Below the pieces are notes generated by a model. The model made no database searches, was not told where the DNA came from, and saw only the letters and a list, made by a program, of their open reading frames with translations. DNA of 64,000 nt from a virus: IMG/VR virus record IMGVR_UViG_3300042991_000131, positions 1-64,000 of that record. One strand, given 5' to 3'. This document shows positions 45,350 to 53,428 of this stretch, one piece after another. The position numbers and the translations under genes are program-made. Numbering within the stretch: the stretch's first letter is position 1; every line of letters begins with the position of its first letter.

Positions 45350-45997
45350 ATGGGCGAACTCATTAATCTTGCCGGAGCCGGCGCAGTTCAAAAGTACGAC
45401 GATAAGGCTTTCGAGGCTTCGGCTTCGAGCGGCAATTATCTTCCTCGTCTGCAACTGATGACCAGCAACAGTGAGAAGTGCAAGAGTGGCGAATTTCCGA
45501 TTAACAACTATGCTCTAGTCGTTGGAGAAATTTACAACGATCTTGGCAAGGAGACTGATGTTCTTCTGATTGCTTGGCGCCCGAAGGCCATCGAGATGGG
45601 TGACGCTGTGATTAGCGTCTACAATCACGAGGACGATGAGTTCAAGCGGATCGCGGCGAAGAGCGAGCAGCCTAATTCGGGTTGCATGTTCGGACCTGAG
45701 TTCCTGGTGTGGGTGCCTTCCAAGAAGAAGTTTGCAACCTTCTTCCTGGGTAGCAAGTCTGGTCGCAAGGAAGCCCCTGCGCTCAAGGCTCTGCTCCAGC
45801 AGGCTGCCACGCTGAAGTCGAAGAAGATTAGCACCCCTCAGTTCACCTGGTTTGCTGCTCAGGCCGTTCCGTGCAACACGCCGTTCGATATCCCTGCAAT
45901 GGACGATATCAAGGTGGAATTGGAGAAGTTCAACAATCCGCCAGCTAAGACAGCCGAGAAGGCGCCTGACGCTGGCACCGAAGGTCGCGCCCGATAA
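45350..45997 (+). CDS. conserved phage protein, possible replication accessory
   Basis: 215 residues. Alpha/beta protein with segments such as LPRLQLMTSNSEKCK and FPINNYALVVG that I associate with uncharacterised phage proteins encoded near replication genes; a single-stranded-DNA-binding role is a guess. The C-terminal tail is Pro/Ala/Lys-rich and likely disordered. GC-rich codon use suggests high expression. Its ribosome-binding site is inside a hairpin. Confidence 0.55.
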   Translation: MGELINLAGAGAVQKYDDKAFEASASSGNYLPRLQLMTSNSEKCKSGEFPINNYALVVGEIYNDLGKETDVLLIAWRPKAIEMGDAVISVYNHEDDEFKRIAAKSEQPNSGCMFGPEFLVWVPSKKKFATFFLGSKSGRKEAPALKALLQQAATLKSKKISTPQFTWFAAQAVPCNTPFDIPAMDDIKVELEKFNNPPAKTAEKAPDAGTEGRAR

Positions 45998-46005
45998 CGG
46001 AATGG

Positions 46006-46039
46006 AGGCCAGGATATCGAAAGGTATCCTGGCCTTTTT
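46006..46039 (+). terminator. intrinsic terminator
   Basis: 11-bp perfect stem (46006-46016 with 46025-46035), 8-nt loop, then TTTTT; directly precedes the tRNA gene. Confidence 0.85.
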
Positions 46040-46044
46040 CGTTT

Positions 46045-46120
46045 GCTGTTGTAGCTCAGTCGGTAGAGCACCGCTTTTGTAAAGCGGGGGTCGCGTGTTC
46101 AAGTCACGCCGACAGCACCA
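46045..46120 (+). tRNA. tRNA-Thr (anticodon TGT)
   Basis: 76 nt including encoded CCA. Acceptor stem GCTGTTG/CGACAGC (one G-T pair), D arm, anticodon stem CCGCT/AGCGG with loop TTTGTAA giving TGT, 5-nt variable loop and T arm GCGTG/CACGC. Reads ACA codons, which are common in the AT-richer virion genes. Confidence 0.95.
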
Positions 46121-46139
46121 ATCATTCCACGGAGCCAAG

Positions 46140-46619
46140 ATGCTTACGCCAGTAGCTTGTACAATTGTTGATTGGCAAACATATATTGCCATTCACGAGA
46201 AGCTTGGTATACCTGCGCCTACACGGGCGTTAGATGGTATTGGATTAGATCCTAAGTCACCCGCTAGTTTCCTTGCCACTGTTGGTGGCCTGGATCCTAC
46301 GAGTAACTTGCGTAGGGCTTATGTTAATAAGCATACCGATCTAATCCACATGATATATGTTATCGAATCGGAAGATGATCTACTGGCTAATCTGCAACAG
46401 ACTAGACTCGTGTGTGTTAATCATGGTGAAGTCACATTTCTAAGTGGTACTTTAACACAGTTCATGGATGCGATTATCTCTTGTTCAGTACGCAACAATC
46501 CGTTACTAAGACTGATGAACGCGCTGTTCGTATATCTCGATAGAGGCGGCTTCAAAGAGTGCTTCTACGATTACACACGCGAGTCAGACAACTCAACATT
46601 CACACTCAAACATAGATAA
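46140..46619 (+). CDS. 159-residue hypothetical protein
   Basis: ATG 46140 with GGAG eight bases upstream; an open extension to 46095 would start inside the tRNA. Alpha/beta protein with no recognised motif. Lies between tRNA and the SNF2-type helicase. Confidence 0.6.
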   Translation: MLTPVACTIVDWQTYIAIHEKLGIPAPTRALDGIGLDPKSPASFLATVGGLDPTSNLRRAYVNKHTDLIHMIYVIESEDDLLANLQQTRLVCVNHGEVTFLSGTLTQFMDAIISCSVRNNPLLRLMNALFVYLDRGGFKECFYDYTRESDNSTFTLKHR

Positions 46620-46630
46620 GGCGGTTTCTA

Positions 46631-48652
46631 ATGCTAGCAAAAGGCCAAGTTAAGTTAGTTAAGATGCGTGTAGGTGACTACATGTATCCGGTCACGCTCA
46701 CATGTACCGGTACACGCATTGAGACACAGTTCGGCTACAATCCGAAGTTGCAAGCTGAGATTAAGATGATGCAGGGAGCCAAGTATCATGGCTTCGATGA
46801 AACTAATCCTCGCAAGATGTGGTCGGTAGCAAACTCATTCCGCAATTGGTTCCAGATTAAGTACCTAATGGGTGAGAACCCTTATGCATGGTATGACCGT
46901 AAGCCATTGGAGTTGACGTTTGATCGTGACCTGATGAGCCATCAGAGGATGATGGTTAATCATGGCATGACATATCACTACATGATATGGGCGTGCGAAA
47001 TGGGCACTGGTAAGTCGCTCGCGGCCATCGAGATTGCCGAGCGTTGTGGTTATAAGGATATCTGGTACATCGGTCCTCGCAGCGGTGTCAAGGCTGTTGG
47101 CCTTGAGTTAATCAAGTGGAATGCTAAGGTCAAGATTCGCATGATGACGTATGAGCAACTTGTCACGATTGTCCAGAACTGGAAGCCGGGTGACCCTGCT
47201 CCGCAGATGCTAATCTATGATGAAGCTTCCAAGATTAAGACGCCAACGGCTAAGCGTAGCCAGGCTGCATATCATGTTGCAGAAGCAATGAGGGCTGAAC
47301 ATGGCATCGAAAACTCAATCTGTCTCCTGCTCTCTGGTACGCCTGCACCGAAGTCACCTGTTGACTGGTGGCATCTTGGTGAAGTCGCTTGTCCCGGATT
47401 CATCAAAGAAGGCGATATCCATAAGTTCAAGAATCGGCTGTGTCTCGTTGAGCAGCGTGAGTCCCTCTCAGGCGGAATGTATCCGCATCTGATTAGCTGG
47501 CTCGATGATGACAAGAAGTGCAAGACCTGTGGACAATATGCCGATCATGGCGTCCATATGCTGCACAGCAAGAAGGACGCTGTTGACGCTACCTTGAATA
47601 AGCTCCAGGGATTCAAGTTCGGTGGCAAGACTGAGGAAGCTGCTAAGCCTACTGAGGCTAAGCCTACCAGTGTTGAGCCTCATGCTTGGGCGCCGTCCAA
47701 GAATGAGGTTGCCTATCTCTATGAGCGCATGAAGGGATTAGTTATAGTTCTGTTCAAGAAGGACTGCATGGACCTTCCTGAGAAGCGGTACGTTGAACTT
47801 CGTGCCAAGCCTACTGTTGACATGATCCGTGCTGCTCGTATGATTACTGCGCAGAGTCGCCGCGCTGTCCAAGCGCTAACATTACTAAGAGAGTTATCAG
47901 ATGGCTTCCAGTACGAAGAAGTTGAGACTGGTGAAGTGCATTGCTCTGCTTGCGCTGGTGTCGGCGAGCGCGAGATACCAGTACCGATTGATGACATTGA
48001 TTTAACGGCTCCGACTACTGGTGAAGGCAAGTTCACCCTCAAGATGACGCCTTGTGACAAGTGTGATGGCTCGGGCTACATGCCCAAGATGAGCCGTGAA
48101 GCACATTTCGTCGGTAGCCCGAAAGACGAGCTACTAATCGACCTGCTTGAGGATCATGAAGAGGTCGGTCGGTGCATCGTGTGGGGTGGTTTCCAGGCCA
48201 CGATTGATCGTATCGTTGACCTCTGCCACAAGCAGTCCTGGTCAACGCTTCGAATCGACGGCAGAGGATATCACGCTACTGATCCGCTTGGTAACGCACT
48301 TGACGCTAATGAGTGCTTAATCGCTATGGACGCCTCGCATAAGGACTCAAAGGCACTTAGGGAGAAACATGATCGACTATGTGTCGTCTCCAATGCTAAG
48401 GCCGGAGGAATGGCTCTTACTTTCACGGCCAGTCCGAGTGAAATCTTCTACTCCAATGGTTTCGATGGTGAAGCAAGATTCCAAGCAGAGGATCGTTTTC
48501 ACCGTCGAGGCGCAGATAAGAATCGTGGATGCACCATCTACGATATCATCTGCCTTCCTTCAGACCTGTTAGTCCTGAATAATCTCAAGAAGAAGCGTAA
48601 GTTGCAGGACATGTCGCTCGGTGAACTATCGCTGGCTATGGAGGCCAAATGA
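46631..48652 (+). CDS. SNF2-like superfamily 2 helicase with zinc fingers
   Basis: 673 residues. Helicase motifs: Walker A at 121-130 (CEMGTGKSL), DEAS at 197-200, LLSGTP around 233-238, and a C-terminal motif VI-like QAEDRFHRRG. Cysteine pairs occur at about 296-300 (CKTC) and two DnaJ-like CxxCxG elements further on (CSACAG, CDKCDGSG). Family members remodel or unwind branched DNA in phage replication. The stop overlaps the next start. Confidence 0.8.
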   Translation: MLAKGQVKLVKMRVGDYMYPVTLTCTGTRIETQFGYNPKLQAEIKMMQGAKYHGFDETNPRKMWSVANSFRNWFQIKYLMGENPYAWYDRKPLELTFDRDLMSHQRMMVNHGMTYHYMIWACEMGTGKSLAAIEIAERCGYKDIWYIGPRSGVKAVGLELIKWNAKVKIRMMTYEQLVTIVQNWKPGDPAPQMLIYDEASKIKTPTAKRSQAAYHVAEAMRAEHGIENSICLLLSGTPAPKSPVDWWHLGEVACPGFIKEGDIHKFKNRLCLVEQRESLSGGMYPHLISWLDDDKKCKTCGQYADHGVHMLHSKKDAVDATLNKLQGFKFGGKTEEAAKPTEAKPTSVEPHAWAPSKNEVAYLYERMKGLVIVLFKKDCMDLPEKRYVELRAKPTVDMIRAARMITAQSRRAVQALTLLRELSDGFQYEEVETGEVHCSACAGVGEREIPVPIDDIDLTAPTTGEGKFTLKMTPCDKCDGSGYMPKMSREAHFVGSPKDELLIDLLEDHEEVGRCIVWGGFQATIDRIVDLCHKQSWSTLRIDGRGYHATDPLGNALDANECLIAMDASHKDSKALREKHDRLCVVSNAKAGGMALTFTASPSEIFYSNGFDGEARFQAEDRFHRRGADKNRGCTIYDIICLPSDLLVLNNLKKKRKLQDMSLGELSLAMEAK

Positions 48653-49116
48653 GCAGCGAACAAGCACGATTACTCAGATCAGCAGTTGATCTACATAAGT
48701 CGATCATGCTGATGACTGAGACTTGGGCGAAGTGTCGGTCAAAGGATCCTAAGACTAAGGTTGGTTGTTGTATCTACGATCCTAAGACTGGCACAATGTT
48801 GTTCGGATACAACGGTTTCCCTGTCGGCATCGCCGACTTTGATTACCGCTGGGAACGTCCGACCAAGTACGAGTATGTTATCCATGCAGAAGAGAACGCT
48901 CTTCTCAAGGCCGTGCATTGTGCGTTTCCTGTAGATAGGGCAACACTCTACTGTACACATAAGCCGTGTCACAAATGCATGGGTAAGATTATCCAGATTG
49001 GTATCAAAACGATTATCTATCAGCATAAGCATGATGATTCAAAGATTACTGACGAGTTAGCTCGCGAGGCACGGATTAGGCTTGAGTGTTTGGCCGACTA
49101 TGAGATTCCATTCTGA
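48649..49116 (+). CDS. dCMP deaminase
   Basis: 155 residues, ATGA-coupled to the helicase. Zinc-dependent cytidine/deoxycytidylate deaminase signature HAEENALLKA (H79, E81) and PCHKC (C107, C110). Converts dCMP to dUMP, the substrate of the ThyX encoded 1 kb downstream. Confidence 0.9.
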   Translation: MSSEQARLLRSAVDLHKSIMLMTETWAKCRSKDPKTKVGCCIYDPKTGTMLFGYNGFPVGIADFDYRWERPTKYEYVIHAEENALLKAVHCAFPVDRATLYCTHKPCHKCMGKIIQIGIKTIIYQHKHDDSKITDELAREARIRLECLADYEIPF

Positions 49117-49216
49117 TTTGATTAGCAGTTATATTTTGTAAAGTTTTGCCGTATAGTATGTTAGAGGATAGGCACCTATGCCTGTTCTGATTTGATTACC
49201 TCCAACAAGGATTATC
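49115..49216 (+). promoter_or_regulatory. control segment before the second ParB-like gene
   Basis: Two GATTTGATTA copies (49115-49124, 49189-49198) flank a GTTATATTTTGTA segment followed by TTGCCGTATAG, a motif also found near 4.8, 43.5 and 43.75 kb. Likely promoter plus operators for the 49217 gene. Confidence 0.55.
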
Positions 49217-50074
49217 ATGGCTCTTGCATCGACTGTATTAGAAATCCCGATTAGCGAAATATTGATTGACGAGGACTTCAACTGTCGTGGGCAGATTGCG
49301 CCTATTGACGTTGTTGATCTTGCCAAAGATATCGAACGTCAGGGATTAATTCAACCTGTCACAGTGATGGCGGTTGAAGGATTACCAGACGGTAAGAAGT
49401 ACAAGCTTCTTGCTGGTTTCCGGCGCTGCAAGGCTCATATTGTTCTGAAGAAGCCGACAATCTCAGCCGTCATACGTCTGGACAAGCTGACCGACGCTGA
49501 CGCTCGGGTGATTAACCTAGCTGAGAACCTGCATCGCAAAGACTTAAATGTTCTCCAGGAGGCCAAAGCGATTAGGCATTTGTTCATCTTCTTTGGAGAA
49601 GCTGAAGTTGCCAATCGTCTCGGTCAGTCTCGCGGCTGGGTCCAGATACGTGCCATGCTTCTCAAGCTGCCCGAAGTCGTGCAGAAGGAAGTTGAAGCTG
49701 GCATGATTAGCCACACGAACATTCGTGAGCTATATGCGATCCATCGCGCTGGCAACATGGACAATCTCTACGCTGCTGTCCGCAAGATTAAGGACGGTAA
49801 GCTCAAAGGCTTGAAGAAGGTGACAGTTAATCCTGCCATCATCGGCCAAGAGGCTACTGGTAAGTTATTAAGGAATAAGAAAGAAATGGAGGCCATGACA
49901 ATGTTCCTAGTCGATAGAAAGTGTAAGGGCCTGCATACTCGATTACTGGCATGGGCAGCTGGAAACGTATCGACAGAAAATATCGTTACTGATATTTCAG
50001 CTTGGGCCGATGATCAGGGCATCGAGTTCGTTCAACCTACAAAAGAAGAATTAGAGGCAATATGCGCGCGGTGA
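49217..50074 (+). CDS. ParB-like DNA-binding protein (second)
   Basis: 285 residues with AAGGA before the ATG. ParB core: LLAGFRRCKAH, NLAENLHRKDLNVLQEAKAI and a following helix-turn-helix (EAEVANRLGQSRGWVQIR). Distinct from the other two ParB-like genes, so not a recent copy. Many GATTA words fall inside it. Overlaps thyX by 13 bases. Confidence 0.8.
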   Translation: MALASTVLEIPISEILIDEDFNCRGQIAPIDVVDLAKDIERQGLIQPVTVMAVEGLPDGKKYKLLAGFRRCKAHIVLKKPTISAVIRLDKLTDADARVINLAENLHRKDLNVLQEAKAIRHLFIFFGEAEVANRLGQSRGWVQIRAMLLKLPEVVQKEVEAGMISHTNIRELYAIHRAGNMDNLYAAVRKIKDGKLKGLKKVTVNPAIIGQEATGKLLRNKKEMEAMTMFLVDRKCKGLHTRLLAWAAGNVSTENIVTDISAWADDQGIEFVQPTKEELEAICAR

Positions 50075-51834
50075 CTCCTGAAGTGTTCTTAATTTCCAAG
50101 ACAAGTGATCTGGAGATTAACGAATACATGAAGTCGATTGGTAGTCCGGCCTGGCAACCTGATGATTCAGTTAGCGATAGCGAGAATCTGGTCGAAGCTG
50201 CTGGTCGCATGTGCTATCGGTCTTGGGAGCCTTATAACAGCGAAAAGAAGGACGCTACTAATCCTAACGTCACTCGTGTTCGCAAAGGCAACGCGGCCTA
50301 CATCGCTAATCTTCTTGAGACTGGTCATGGTTGCTACGACAAAGAAACAGAGGTTCTGACAAAAGATGGTTGGAAGTTCTGGGCTGATGTAACGATGACA
50401 GATGAGTTTGCCACTATTAATACTAAATCATATAAGATTAGCTATCAAAAACCTAGCCGTCTAGTGCGCTTCACGCACAAAGGACGCATGTATCAAGTGG
50501 ATAGCCCAGAAGTGGATCTACTTGTTACACCTAATCACAAGATGTTTGCGTGTGAGACAAGGACAAAGACTGGCCGCAAGAAAGAAAACTACGGGCTAAT
50601 CATGGCATGGCAGCTTGACTGCGATAGCCATGCATATATGAAGAACGCAGCTCCGGTGGCAAGTGATGATTTGCTTGAGAGTGATATTGCTTTTGGCAAG
50701 CTGTTAGGGTTCGCTATCGGAGACGGTCATTACAGTCAAGAGCGCCTAGAGTTTCATCTAAGGAAAGAGCGCAAGATTAGCTACCTTCGTAGCATTTGCG
50801 ACAGCGCCGGACTAAAATTAGAAGAAGATGGCGACAAGTTCTATGTGCGTTTCAGCACGGTATATGAGAAACAGTGCTTTGAGAATATGTACCAAGCTAA
50901 TGGTGAGAAGCAGATACCGATTAATATAACTGCTATGTGCTTTGAAGAACTCGAAGCTCTATATGACGGGCTAATCAATAGTGACGGCTGCACGACCGAC
51001 ACTGGCATCTGTTATGACACAGTTAGCGCTAAGTTAGCCGGTCAGTTTCAGCAACTATGTCTGCATCTTGGCAAATCAGCAAACATCTCGCAAGCCGATT
51101 GCTATAAGGATAGAACTACTTCCTTTGGGACCAAGCCGATTTATCGGTGTTATGTGATTGAGCGCAATAATCGGCCTATTGTCAATAAGGTGAAAGGTGC
51201 TAAGGGCAGAACAAACTGGATAGAAAACTGGGAAGGCGAAGTGTTCTGTGCTGAAGTCCCTAATCACACGTTGTATGTCAGACGTAACGGTAAGCCAGTT
51301 TGGTCTGGTAATTCAGTCCTAGAACATGCAAACATGACATTCGTCCTCAAGGACGTTAGCCGGGTCGTGACACATGAGCTTGTTCGTCATCGTGCCGGAT
51401 GCGCCTATTCTCAGGAGTCCTTACGTTACGTTCGTCTCACCGACATCAAAGCTTCGATTCCTGATTGTTTCGCAAAGAATCCCGAGGCGCTTGCACTGTT
51501 CACCAGTACGATTGAACATCTTGAGTTCGTACAAAGCCAGTTGGCTGAAATCTATAAGACTGACCTCGGTGGAACGGACTTCGCCCGCAAGAAGGAACTC
51601 ACATCCGCCTTTCGTCGTCTGGCACCAATTGGATTGGCCACAAGCATCACCTTCACAGCTAACATTCGTGCGCTACGTCATATAATCGAAATGCGTACCG
51701 CAATGGCTGCTGAGGCCGAGATTAGGCTCGTGTTCAAGCAGGTGGCTACCATCTGCAAGACCGAGCATCCGAATTTCTTCTCCGACATGACAATCGGCTC
51801 GGACGGCGTGTGCTCGTTCGAGCATTCGACCTGA
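50062..51834 (+). CDS. thyX: thymidylate synthase ThyX interrupted by an intein
   Basis: 590 residues. Removing residues 91-417 leaves a 263-residue ThyX, the normal length, with GHG|SVLEHA at the splice junction and the flavin-dependent ThyX signature RHRAGCAYSQES (slightly longer between RHR and S than the textbook RHRx7S). ThyX converts dUMP to dTMP using FADH2. It completes a dCMP-to-dTMP route with the upstream deaminase. Confidence 0.9.
   Translation: MRAVTPEVFLISKTSDLEINEYMKSIGSPAWQPDDSVSDSENLVEAAGRMCYRSWEPYNSEKKDATNPNVTRVRKGNAAYIANLLETGHGCYDKETEVLTKDGWKFWADVTMTDEFATINTKSYKISYQKPSRLVRFTHKGRMYQVDSPEVDLLVTPNHKMFACETRTKTGRKKENYGLIMAWQLDCDSHAYMKNAAPVASDDLLESDIAFGKLLGFAIGDGHYSQERLEFHLRKERKISYLRSICDSAGLKLEEDGDKFYVRFSTVYEKQCFENMYQANGEKQIPINITAMCFEELEALYDGLINSDGCTTDTGICYDTVSAKLAGQFQQLCLHLGKSANISQADCYKDRTTSFGTKPIYRCYVIERNNRPIVNKVKGAKGRTNWIENWEGEVFCAEVPNHTLYVRRNGKPVWSGNSVLEHANMTFVLKDVSRVVTHELVRHRAGCAYSQESLRYVRLTDIKASIPDCFAKNPEALALFTSTIEHLEFVQSQLAEIYKTDLGGTDFARKKELTSAFRRLAPIGLATSITFTANIRALRHIIEMRTAMAAEAEIRLVFKQVATICKTEHPNFFSDMTIGSDGVCSFEHST
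50332..51312 (+). other. intein with LAGLIDADG endonuclease in ThyX
   Basis: 327 residues. Begins with Cys (CYDKETEVLTKDGW, block A), has block B DLLVTPNHKM, LAGLIDADG-like motifs LLGFAIGDG and LYDGLINSDG, and ends NHTLYVRRNG...SGN before Ser. The penultimate residue is Gly, where many inteins have His. Likely splicing-active and mobile. Confidence 0.85.
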
Positions 51835-51875
51835 GCTAACAAGCTCTTAACTTGGTTCAAGAAAGGACCATCATC

Positions 51876-52223
51876 GTGCCAAAGCATTTTACCGCTGAAA
51901 TGACTCGTGAGACTGCCGAAGCAATCGGCGCTAACACGAATCACTGTGTTACCGGCTACTACTTCTTCCGCTTCCTGGAAGGGATTAAGGTCGGCGAGAC
52001 CTTGGTCCCGCTCAAGGTTGCGCTGACTGGTGAGTTCGCTCAGAAGATGGGCGTCGAAGGCAAGATCATCACGGTCAAGCCCACTGGTTTCTTCGACGAG
52101 GAAGGCGTGCGCATCGACGACATCTGGACGATTAATCTAGTTCTCGGCGAGACGAACTTCAAGTTCGGTGTGCGCTTCAAGTGGGAAGTGACGCCCGACA
52201 AGCAGAAGATGTTCGTGAACTAA
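51876..52223 (+). CDS. 115-residue hypothetical protein
   Basis: GTG start at 51876 with AAAGGA eight bases upstream; an upstream TTG at 51852 is less likely. Beta-rich small protein, GC-rich codon use like the adjacent ParB-like and small right-end genes. Followed by a structured leader. Function unknown. Confidence 0.55.
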   Translation: MPKHFTAEMTRETAEAIGANTNHCVTGYYFFRFLEGIKVGETLVPLKVALTGEFAQKMGVEGKIITVKPTGFFDEEGVRIDDIWTINLVLGETNFKFGVRFKWEVTPDKQKMFVN

Positions 52224-52377
52224 TCGTTCACATGGTCGTGACCGAATTAGCCGGTCGCGTAACTTGGAGGCTATTTGCAAGCCTCCTGACCATGAATGGC
52301 TGTGAAAGGATTAACACTCGTTGTGTTAGTCTGAGTCTTAGCGGGCAACACAGCCATTCATAGTCAGGAGAAACAAC
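52224..52377 (+). ncRNA. structured leader upstream of the methyltransferase
   Basis: 154 nt without a gene, foldable into two compact domains. Domain 1: CATGGTC (52231-52237) with GACCATG (52288-52294) enclosing GGAGGCT/AGCCTCC (52266-52286). Domain 2: 13-bp helix (52292-52304 with 52349-52361) enclosing TTAACAC/GTGTTAG. It contains a 15-nt motif (52336-52350) identical to 45044-45058. May be a cis-acting leader controlling the methyltransferase or an independent RNA. Confidence 0.65.
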
Positions 52378-53184
52378 GTGGGAGGATTAAGTGAGCTGGC
52401 ACTATTTGCAGGGGCAGGTTTCGGCATCCTGGGAGGCAAGCTCCTTGGATGGCGCACCCGATGCGCTGTTGAAATTGATCCCATACGTCGAAGGATGCTC
52501 TTTGAGCGCCAGCGCGATGGGATGCTCGAAAGATTCCCGATATGGGATGATGTACGATCTTTTGATGGCAAACAATGGCAAGGTGCCATTGATGTTGTCA
52601 CCGGAGGATTTCCTTGCCAAGACATTAGTGGCATGGGCAGCCGCGAAGGATTATTGGGAGATAAATCGGGTCTGTGGAGCCACATGGCAAGGATTGTCGG
52701 CGAAGTTAGACCCACTTACGTGTTCGTGGAAAATGTCAGGAATCTCACTCGACAAGGACTCGGCGTCGTGCTTGGCGATTTGGCCACTCTCGGGTATGAT
52801 GCAAGGTGGTGTTGCCTGGGAGCAGACGAGGTCGGTGCTAATCACAAAAGGGACCGTATCTGGATTCTGGCCTACTCCTACTGTGCAAGGGGATGCCAGA
52901 CGCGAGACAATCAGAAAGCCAGGTCAGCTATCGCATACTGGCACGACGCTCCTCGATGCGGTGATGCTGTATCCTACGCCAACGAGCAGCGATTACAGAC
53001 GTTGCGACCCAAACGAGCGCCGGGGACAATTGACTTCAATGTTCAATGGTGGGCTTCTGAACCCAGATTGGGTAGAGTGGTTGCAGGGTGTACCAATCGG
53101 TTGGACCGGATTAAAGCCATTGGGAATGGACAAGTACCAGCAGTGGTACAGGCTGCATGGACTATCCTTGGAGGAATCACTTAA
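52378..53184 (+). CDS. C5-cytosine DNA methyltransferase
   Basis: 268 residues from GTG with AGGAG seven bases upstream. Motifs in order: I ALFAGAGFG, IV TGGFPCQDIS with the catalytic Cys, VI FVENV, VIII RDRIWIL, and X IKAIGNGQVP at the C-terminus. Full length for the compact phage class. Overlaps an almost equally long frame (52391-53203) that looks like another phage protein family. Confidence 0.9.
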   Translation: MGGLSELALFAGAGFGILGGKLLGWRTRCAVEIDPIRRRMLFERQRDGMLERFPIWDDVRSFDGKQWQGAIDVVTGGFPCQDISGMGSREGLLGDKSGLWSHMARIVGEVRPTYVFVENVRNLTRQGLGVVLGDLATLGYDARWCCLGADEVGANHKRDRIWILAYSYCARGCQTRDNQKARSAIAYWHDAPRCGDAVSYANEQRLQTLRPKRAPGTIDFNVQWWASEPRLGRVVAGCTNRLDRIKAIGNGQVPAVVQAAWTILGGIT

Positions 53185-53203
53185 GATAAAGGCAATCAAA
53201 TGA
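52391..53203 (+). CDS. MSW...WPTPT family protein encoded in an alternative frame of the methyltransferase
   Basis: 270 residues in the +1 frame relative to the methyltransferase, over nearly its whole length. GTG start with GGAGG five bases upstream; its stop forms ATGA with the next gene (53200), the coupling used all over this phage. Signatures of a common phage/prophage family of unknown function are present in order: MSWHYLQ, SLDGAPDALL, TWQGLSAKLDP, IWPLSGMM, GFWPTPT, YPTPTSSD and LNPDWVEWL...GWTGLKP. It could also be a conserved by-product of methyltransferase coding, but length, RBS and coupling favour translation. Confidence 0.65.
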   Translation: MSWHYLQGQVSASWEASSLDGAPDALLKLIPYVEGCSLSASAMGCSKDSRYGMMYDLLMANNGKVPLMLSPEDFLAKTLVAWAAAKDYWEINRVCGATWQGLSAKLDPLTCSWKMSGISLDKDSASCLAIWPLSGMMQGGVAWEQTRSVLITKGTVSGFWPTPTVQGDARRETIRKPGQLSHTGTTLLDAVMLYPTPTSSDYRRCDPNERRGQLTSMFNGGLLNPDWVEWLQGVPIGWTGLKPLGMDKYQQWYRLHGLSLEESLKIKAIK

Positions 53204-53400
53204 TCATCAGCAACTCTACGTTGATTCATTTCAAGTGTGCCGGCGGACCTGGCTGCTGTGGCTACGAGGAAGATGTAGGTGTTGGCATCCAGATGGGCAT
53301 TGTGGTAATCGGTTCAATATCGATTATCTGCCCTAAGTGCGGTAATATCACAGTAGCTAATCCTGTGACAATTGCTGTACGTGCGACACCTGTTAAGTGA
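53200..53400 (+). CDS. 66-residue zinc-ribbon protein
   Basis: ATGA overlap with the alternative-frame ORF. Two cysteine groups: an N-terminal Cys14 and CC pair (FKCAGGPGCCGYEED) and CPKC near residue 45, consistent with a small zinc ribbon. Function unknown. Confidence 0.6.
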   Translation: MIISNSTLIHFKCAGGPGCCGYEEDVGVGIQMGIVVIGSISIICPKCGNITVANPVTIAVRATPVK

Positions 53401-53428
53401 CTAACCAATATACACCCTAAGGGTGACC

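Noticed and set aside
52378-53203. Frameshift or sequencing error joining two half genes
   Set aside because: Both frames are open and carry their own family signatures over almost the full length, so no single-base correction is needed.
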